Shown here one piece after another: positions 20,681 through 24,987 of a stretch of 24,987 bases of DNA; the first letter of the stretch is position 1; each line of letters begins with the position of its first letter. This DNA is from Priapulus caudatus (taxonomy: Eukaryota; Priapulida; Priapulimorpha; Priapulimorphida; Priapulidae). The translations under genes and the position numbers were made by a program. A model generated the notes under the pieces. The model worked only from the letters and a program-made list of their open reading frames with translations. It was not told where the DNA came from and made no database searches. The DNA is taken from contig NW_014577316.1 of NCBI RefSeq assembly GCF_000485595.1, positions 121,239 to 146,225 on the forward strand, in the 5' to 3' direction.

Positions 20681-21007
20681 AAGCCTAGCGCAGACCCGCG
20701 ATTTTTGGTTGCTCGTCGCTGCAACCTGCAACCACAAAGCGATCGTCGCAATGCCGCAAATGCTTCACCGCGTGTGCGCACACGTGCAATTTCAAAGCAA
20801 TTCTAGAGCAATTTGGGAGCGATTGGAAGCGACGAGTCAATCAAAATCACACACGTTGATTTCTTGCAACTCGTCGCAAGCGACCAGAATCGCTACGGGT
20901 TGCAGTTGCTCATTCCGCAGAGGTAGCGATTCACAGCAATTTTTACAGCGATTCTAGAATCGCTGTCAACGTTGAATGAAAAAATCGCACGTCTGCGTTA
21001 TAGGCTT
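20681..21007. mobile_element. Nested foldback MITE, AAGCCTAGCGCAGAC termini
   Basis: The left end AAGCCTAGCGCAGACCCGCG is complementary, with small differences, to the right end ...cgcacgtctgcgttataggctt. The interior is rich in inverted gcgatt/gcaatt words, including a perfect 22 bp palindrome at 20945-20966 centred on tctaga. The first bases match the termini of the foldback element at 8856-9657 (AAGCCTAGCG followed by a CACAC/CAGAC variant), suggesting one family. It has no coding capacity of its own. Confidence 0.7.
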
Positions 21008-21062
21008 TACTCCTTCCATTAGAAAGCAGCGAACCTCGTTAGCGAATAAAAGTGGCATGTCA

Positions 21063-21131
21063 TCTGCACACGCAGCTGCACATCTGCGCAGCAGCGCATC
21101 TGTGCAGCAGCGCATCTGCACACGCAGCTGC
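21063..21131. repeat. Local repeat expansion in copy F
   Basis: catctgcacacgcagctg-type units (catctgc, gcagcagcg) are repeated several times. The inverted copy R1 keeps only one gcgtgtgcagatgacatgcc segment at about 23992-24010, so F has gained, or R1 has lost, roughly 50 bp. Confidence 0.65.
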
Positions 21132-22023
21132 CAACGCCACGCGACAGTTCACTTTCCACGTTTTATACACGCTTCATAACGGCGACGGTTTTTTCCCTTT
21201 ACGATTTTCGCTTACGGGCGGCAGTGTGTCGGCAGCTGTTTCAGCAGTGAGCTTCATTTTGGCATGCGTTGACATGCCCCTATAGCGAACCATGTCCCCC
21301 TCTATACTGTACACTGAGCATGTGCATGGGCGTGTTTAGCGGGGGTGCTTGACACAATCCGCACGGCTTGAAGTGGGGTATGAGGTGATGATTTAATCCT
21401 GGTAAAAAATAATTTATCCTATTAAATAATTAATAGTTAAATTTTGTGTAACAATTTTGATGGGTAAAAGGTCTAGAATTTACCGGGCTTAAATTTTTTC
21501 TACCGCCGTAAAAATAATTATTTTTGAGTACGCATGGCCAACCATAAACGCCAACTGCAGCCGAGCTGCATTTAAATGAGGCGAATGAACTGCGTGGGAA
21601 TAATTTGCACATGTTCTAAACGTGCTTTAGAAATTTCCAATTTTTAGAGCGTAAGTAGAGCGAACTCCGACGAATCGTCTTTCTCGTTACGGCTGCTACT
21701 ATGTTGTGCGAATATATGCACAAATTTTCCTGTCGTTTGAAAGAAATTCTTGCGTGACTAAACGTAACTCTGAACTGCCCCACAACATGCTGCTTGTTTG
21801 AGGTGTCAATGGTTGTTTGCACGACATCATCGTGAGAAGTGATTTGTACGGATTACGTAAATCGCATGTATATTGTTTGCGTTCAACAATTGCCGTCACT
21901 TTCACGTAATAATAGTCGATATAAACACTCCTTTTGCATTAATTTTCCTAGTTAGTCATAATGGTATCTATCTATCCGCAACGATCAAGCTGTAGTAGTG
22001 GCAGCTACCTATAGTAGAATTTA

Positions 22024-22204
22024 TTTTTAAAAGTAATACCTGATCTCTCTCACGCCACGCACACACGCGCGCACGCGCGCACGTGAGGAGAAGTGTCGTG
22101 CGGCGGGGCGACGCACCACGCAACGCGTAGCAGACACACAACACACACACGACACAAACACACTCCAGCACGTGATAGACGCTAAACAGTGCCTGTCAAG
22201 TAGA
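22024..22204. other. Spacer with CA/CG-rich tract
   Basis: This is the start of the centre between F and R1. It contains an (AC)/(GC)-rich low-complexity stretch at about 22056-22160, and minus-strand Cys/Val/Arg-rich frames there are translations of it. Confidence 0.55.
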
Positions 22205-22276
22205 CGAGCGATCACATGCAATCGTATCGAGATTTCAACAACTAATATATTTATTTCGATTGCATGTGATCGCTCG
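22205..22276. repeat. Hairpin with perfect 20 bp arms
   Basis: cgagcgatcacatgcaatcg (22205-22224) and its exact reverse complement (22257-22276) flank a 32-nt AT-rich loop. Loop and one arm are related to 14627-14686 in the opposite orientation. Confidence 0.85.
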
Positions 22277-22281
22277 ATGTG

Positions 22282-22510
22282 AAACTAACCCTGAAACAAA
22301 GCAGTGAAATTTCTATTAGTGCTAGCCTGTGAGTTTAATACAATGAAAGTGTCAATGACACTATAGCTCACCTTGGGTGTGATAGCAGAGAGAGAGGATA
22401 TTTAAAATTTGGTAAGTGTTTCATTTATGACGGACCGAAATGTAATCAAATGTCCTTATTCCCTGTTTTATACTAATAGAAATTTCACTGCTTTGTTTCA
22501 GGGTTAGTTT
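22282..22510. mobile_element. MITE-like element with perfect 39 bp inverted ends
   Basis: 22282-22320 and 22472-22510 are perfect 39 bp inverted repeats (starting aaactaaccctgaaacaaag) around a 151 bp interior. Size and structure fit a MITE. No unambiguous target-site duplication is visible. The interior includes agctcaccttg, which mirrors the caaggtgag at the end of the repeat near 23306. Confidence 0.8.
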
Positions 22511-22683
22511 TGATGCTAAAATAAATGTTTCAGATCTGAAAGTCTGAAGTCTGGGCGAGATATGGCGCTACGCCTAAATGATCGTCATTTTGGTTTCTGA
22601 TTATCGTGCAAATAAAAGCAATAAAATATTCCAGTCAAATTACTGTAACGAAGAATCTAAAACACAATATTACACCTAGGTAT

Positions 22684-22724
22684 GATTAGGTAGGCCAGGT
22701 AGGTAGGTAGGACGGTAGGTAAAT
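22684..22724. repeat. (TAGG)n-like microsatellite
   Basis: Interrupted taggtagg units. Confidence 0.75.
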
Positions 22725-22732
22725 TTAACAAA

Positions 22733-23310
22733 ATCGAATGAATCTAGATGGCCATTTTCATTTTTGCCAAAAAGTGGGCGTGGCTCGAAAGTAGGTCGAC
22801 TGGCGTGCTTCAACATAGGATGTTTAAATCTCTCCTATAAGAGTAACAACTGTATGCAATTTGAAACATGTGGGTCAAACGGTTCTTGAGTTATCGTTGA
22901 CTGCAGGCAGACACTGAAATGCATAGTGAAATTGCCGAAATCTACCTAATTTGCATAATTTTAAAAAAATATAAAAACCCGTGTTATATGTTTTGGGGCC
23001 AGTCCTTATTTATTCACATACCAAAAATGAGCAAAATCCATTGAACCTGAACTGACTTTTGGCCATTTCCATTGTTTCCAAAAAGTGGGCGTGGCTCGAA
23101 AGTAGGTCAACTGACATGCTCCAAAATAGGACGTTCACATCTCTCCCATAGGAGTAACAACTGTATGCAATTTGAAACATATGGGTCAAACGGTTCTCAA
23201 GTTATCATTGACCGTAGCCAAATGTTGACGGAGAGACGGACGGACGGACGTACGACGAACAACGCCCCATGGCAACAGCTCATCTTAACGATGTCAAGGT
23301 GAGTTAAAAA
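22733..23310 (+). repeat. Tandem pair of a dispersed invertebrate-type repeat
   Basis: Two related copies lie 311 bp apart (landmark ccaaaaagtggg at 22767 and 23078). Each carries gtgggcgtggctcgaaag, taacaactgtatgcaatttg and gggtcaaacggttct. The second copy continues into (GGAC)n at about 23235-23251 and a terminal hairpin around ctcatctt...caaggtgag at 23280-23303. I associate this tail pattern with dispersed repeats of marine invertebrates from general knowledge; the family name is not known to me. R1 begins immediately afterwards at 23311. Confidence 0.65.
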
Positions 23311-24670
23311 CAAACAAGCCAGCATGTTGTGGGGGCAGTTCAGAGTTACGTTTAGTCACGCAAGAATTTCTTTCAAACGACAGGAAAATTTGTGCATATA
23401 TTCGCACAACATAGTAGCAGCCGTAACGAGAAAGACGATTCGTCGGAGTTCGCTCTACTTACGCTCTAAAAATGGGAAATTTCTAAAGCACGTTTAGAAC
23501 CATGTGCAAATTATTCCCACGCAGTTCATTCGCCTCATTTAAATGCAGCTCGGCTGCAGTTGGCGTTTATGGTTGGCCATCGTACTCAAAAATAATTATT
23601 TTTACGGCGGTAGAAATAATTTAACCGCGGTAAAATTCTAGACCTTTTACCCAATCAAAATTGTTACACAAAATTTAACTATTAATTATTTAATAGGATA
23701 AATTATTTTTACCAGGATTAAATCATCACCTCATACCCCACTTCAAGCCGTGCGGATTGTGTCAAGCACCCCCGCTAAACACGCCCATGCACATGCTCAG
23801 TGTACAGTATAGAGGGGGGACATGGTTCGCTATAGGGGGCATGTCAACCATGCCAAAATGAAGCTCACTGCTGAAACAGCTGCCGACACACTGCCGCCGT
23901 AAGCGAAAATCGTAAAGGAAAAAAACCGGCGCTGTTATGAAGCGTGTATAAAACGTGGAAAGTTAATTGTCGCGTGGCGTTGGTAAGGTTGCGTGTGCAG
24001 ATGACATGCCACTTTTATTCGCTAACGAGGTTCGCTGCTTTCTAATGGAAGGAGTAAAGCCTATAACGCAGACGTGCGATTTTTTCATTCAACGTTGACA
24101 GCGATTCTAGAATCGCTGTAAAAATTGCTGTGAAATCGCTACCTCTGCGGGAATGAGCAACTGCAACCCGTAGCGATTCTGGTCGCTTGCGACGAGTTGC
24201 AAGAAATCAACGTTGTGTGATTTTGATTGACTCGTCGCTTCCAATCGCTCCCAAATTGCTCTAGAATTGCTTTGAAATTGCACGTGTGCGCACACGCGGT
24301 GAAGTATTTGCGGCATTGCGACCGATCGCTTGTGGTTGCAGGTTGCAGCGACGAGCAACCAAAAATCGCGGGTCTGCGCTAGGCTTTGATTCCAGTCTTG
24401 ACGCGACGTGTGTATAACGCTGAAGACAACAGGTATTCGTGAATACATTTATCGACTGAAATTCTTCCTGTAACAATTAAAAACGTCTACTTAAGCCCAG
24501 CGGCCAATTTCGACAGAGACACCCACGGTGTAGGAGACTTCGATCCTGAGCTACGATAATAGCAGAGCGGAGGACGCTGGCAAACATGTGAGCACGTATG
24601 TATGTGCAATCACACGGGGGTGCGACGATACGGGTAGCTCACGATATACGATCCGTATCACGATACAGCC
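23311..24670 (-). mobile_element. Composite repeat unit, inverted copy R1
   Basis: Starts at caaacaagccagcatg, complementary to the segment ending at 21800, and runs back through the F sequence to the edge of the minisatellite. Only about one 31 bp minisatellite unit remains (24640-24670), against about 27 beside F. It lacks the terminal segment 21801-22023 of F and has lost the local expansion near 21063-21131. It carries its own nested MITE. Confidence 0.8.
24057..24386. mobile_element. Nested foldback MITE in R1
   Basis: This is the inverted counterpart of 20681-21007, from aagcctataacgcagac to gtctgcgctaggctt. It retains the 22 bp palindrome (24098-24119). Differences from the F copy are mainly single-base indels. 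Confidence 0.7.
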
Positions 24671-24688
24671 TATGGTATGTATAGCCTT

Positions 24689-24987
24689 TAAATTCTACTA
24701 TAGGTAGCTGCCACTACTACAGCTTGATCGTTGCGGATAGATAGATACATTATGACTAACTAGGAAAATTAATGCAAAAGGAGTGTTTATATCGACTATT
24801 ATTACGTGAAAGTGACGGCAATTGTTGAACGCAAACAATATACATGCGATTTACGTAATCCGTACAAATCACTTCTCACGGATGTCGTGCAACAACCATT
24901 GACAACCTCCAACAAGCCAGCATGTTGTGGGGGCAGTTCAGAGTTACGTTTAGTCACGCAAGAATTTCTTTCAAACGACAGGAAAAT
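24689..24987 (-). mobile_element. Composite repeat unit, second inverted copy R2 (partial)
   Basis: taaattctactatagg onward is the reverse complement of 21724-22023, including the terminal segment missing from R1. It follows R1 after an 18 bp linker (24671-24688) and continues past the window end. Small indels separate it from F. Confidence 0.85.

Larger units (their letters stand above)
20433..22023 (+). mobile_element. Composite repeat unit, forward copy (F)
   Basis: Runs from the end of the minisatellite (gagctacccgtatcgtcgc) to ctatagtagaattta. Bases 20433-21800 are repeated in reverse at 23311-24639 (R1), and 21724-22023 are repeated in reverse at 24689-24987 (R2). Identity is high, by eye about 95%, with scattered substitutions and 1-base indels. 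It contains a nested foldback MITE (20681-21007), a local expansion at about 21063-21131 and an AT-rich part around 21380-21530. None of its frames has a recognised domain, so it is probably non-autonomous or a segmental duplication unit. The element type is not identified. Confidence 0.8.

Noticed and set aside
1-24987. tRNA, rRNA or bacterial-style operon signals
   Set aside because: No plausible B-box with matching acceptor stem, no rRNA-like conserved segment and no Shine-Dalgarno-led gene cluster was found by eye.

Overview
This window looks like animal genomic DNA, most likely from a ciliated marine invertebrate. It has no operon-like gene packing, no long open reading frames, abundant microsatellites and foldback repeats, and a 25-base run of N marking a scaffold gap. 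The only gene recognised with confidence is an axonemal-type dynein heavy chain on the minus strand. Recurrent short motifs such as aggcctac and a tail repeat ending in GGAC units fit marine deuterostomes or other invertebrates, but the species is not resolved.

Layout. 1-571 is an inverted repeat with perfect 125 bp arms around a degenerate 52-55 bp minisatellite. 572-4894 holds an old foldback element (1095-1667), a GC-rich hairpin and otherwise nothing recognisable. 4895-10414 contains several short hairpins, a decayed LINE-like C-terminal fragment (6263-6490), a 39-43 bp tandem repeat, a CA/CG microsatellite and a large 802 bp foldback element (8856-9657). 10505-14391 carries three dynein exons in reverse order, with matching intron phases. 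Together they encode the end of AAA1, the AAA1-AAA2 linker and the AAA2 Walker A loop. The introns between them are full of simple repeats. 14434-14507 is a (TG)n run and the scaffold gap. 14627-19591 is mostly non-coding, with one weak Cys-rich reading frame and a region of very long G runs. 19592-24987 is a composite repeat: a 31 bp minisatellite of about 27 units, a forward ~1.6 kb unit (F, 20433-22023), a repeat-rich centre, then two inverted partial copies (R1, 23311-24670; R2, 24689 to beyond the window).

How it fits together. The dynein exons are a slice of a motor protein gene for cilia or flagella. Everything else I can support is repetitive or mobile DNA in or around its introns. 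I found no second intact gene, RNA gene, CRISPR array or multi-gene system. The most unusual structures are the F/R1/R2 inverted composite, and a family of foldback elements sharing the terminus AAGCCTAGCG, seen at 8856-9657 and nested in both F and R1. Most short reading frames are by-products of repeats or low complexity.
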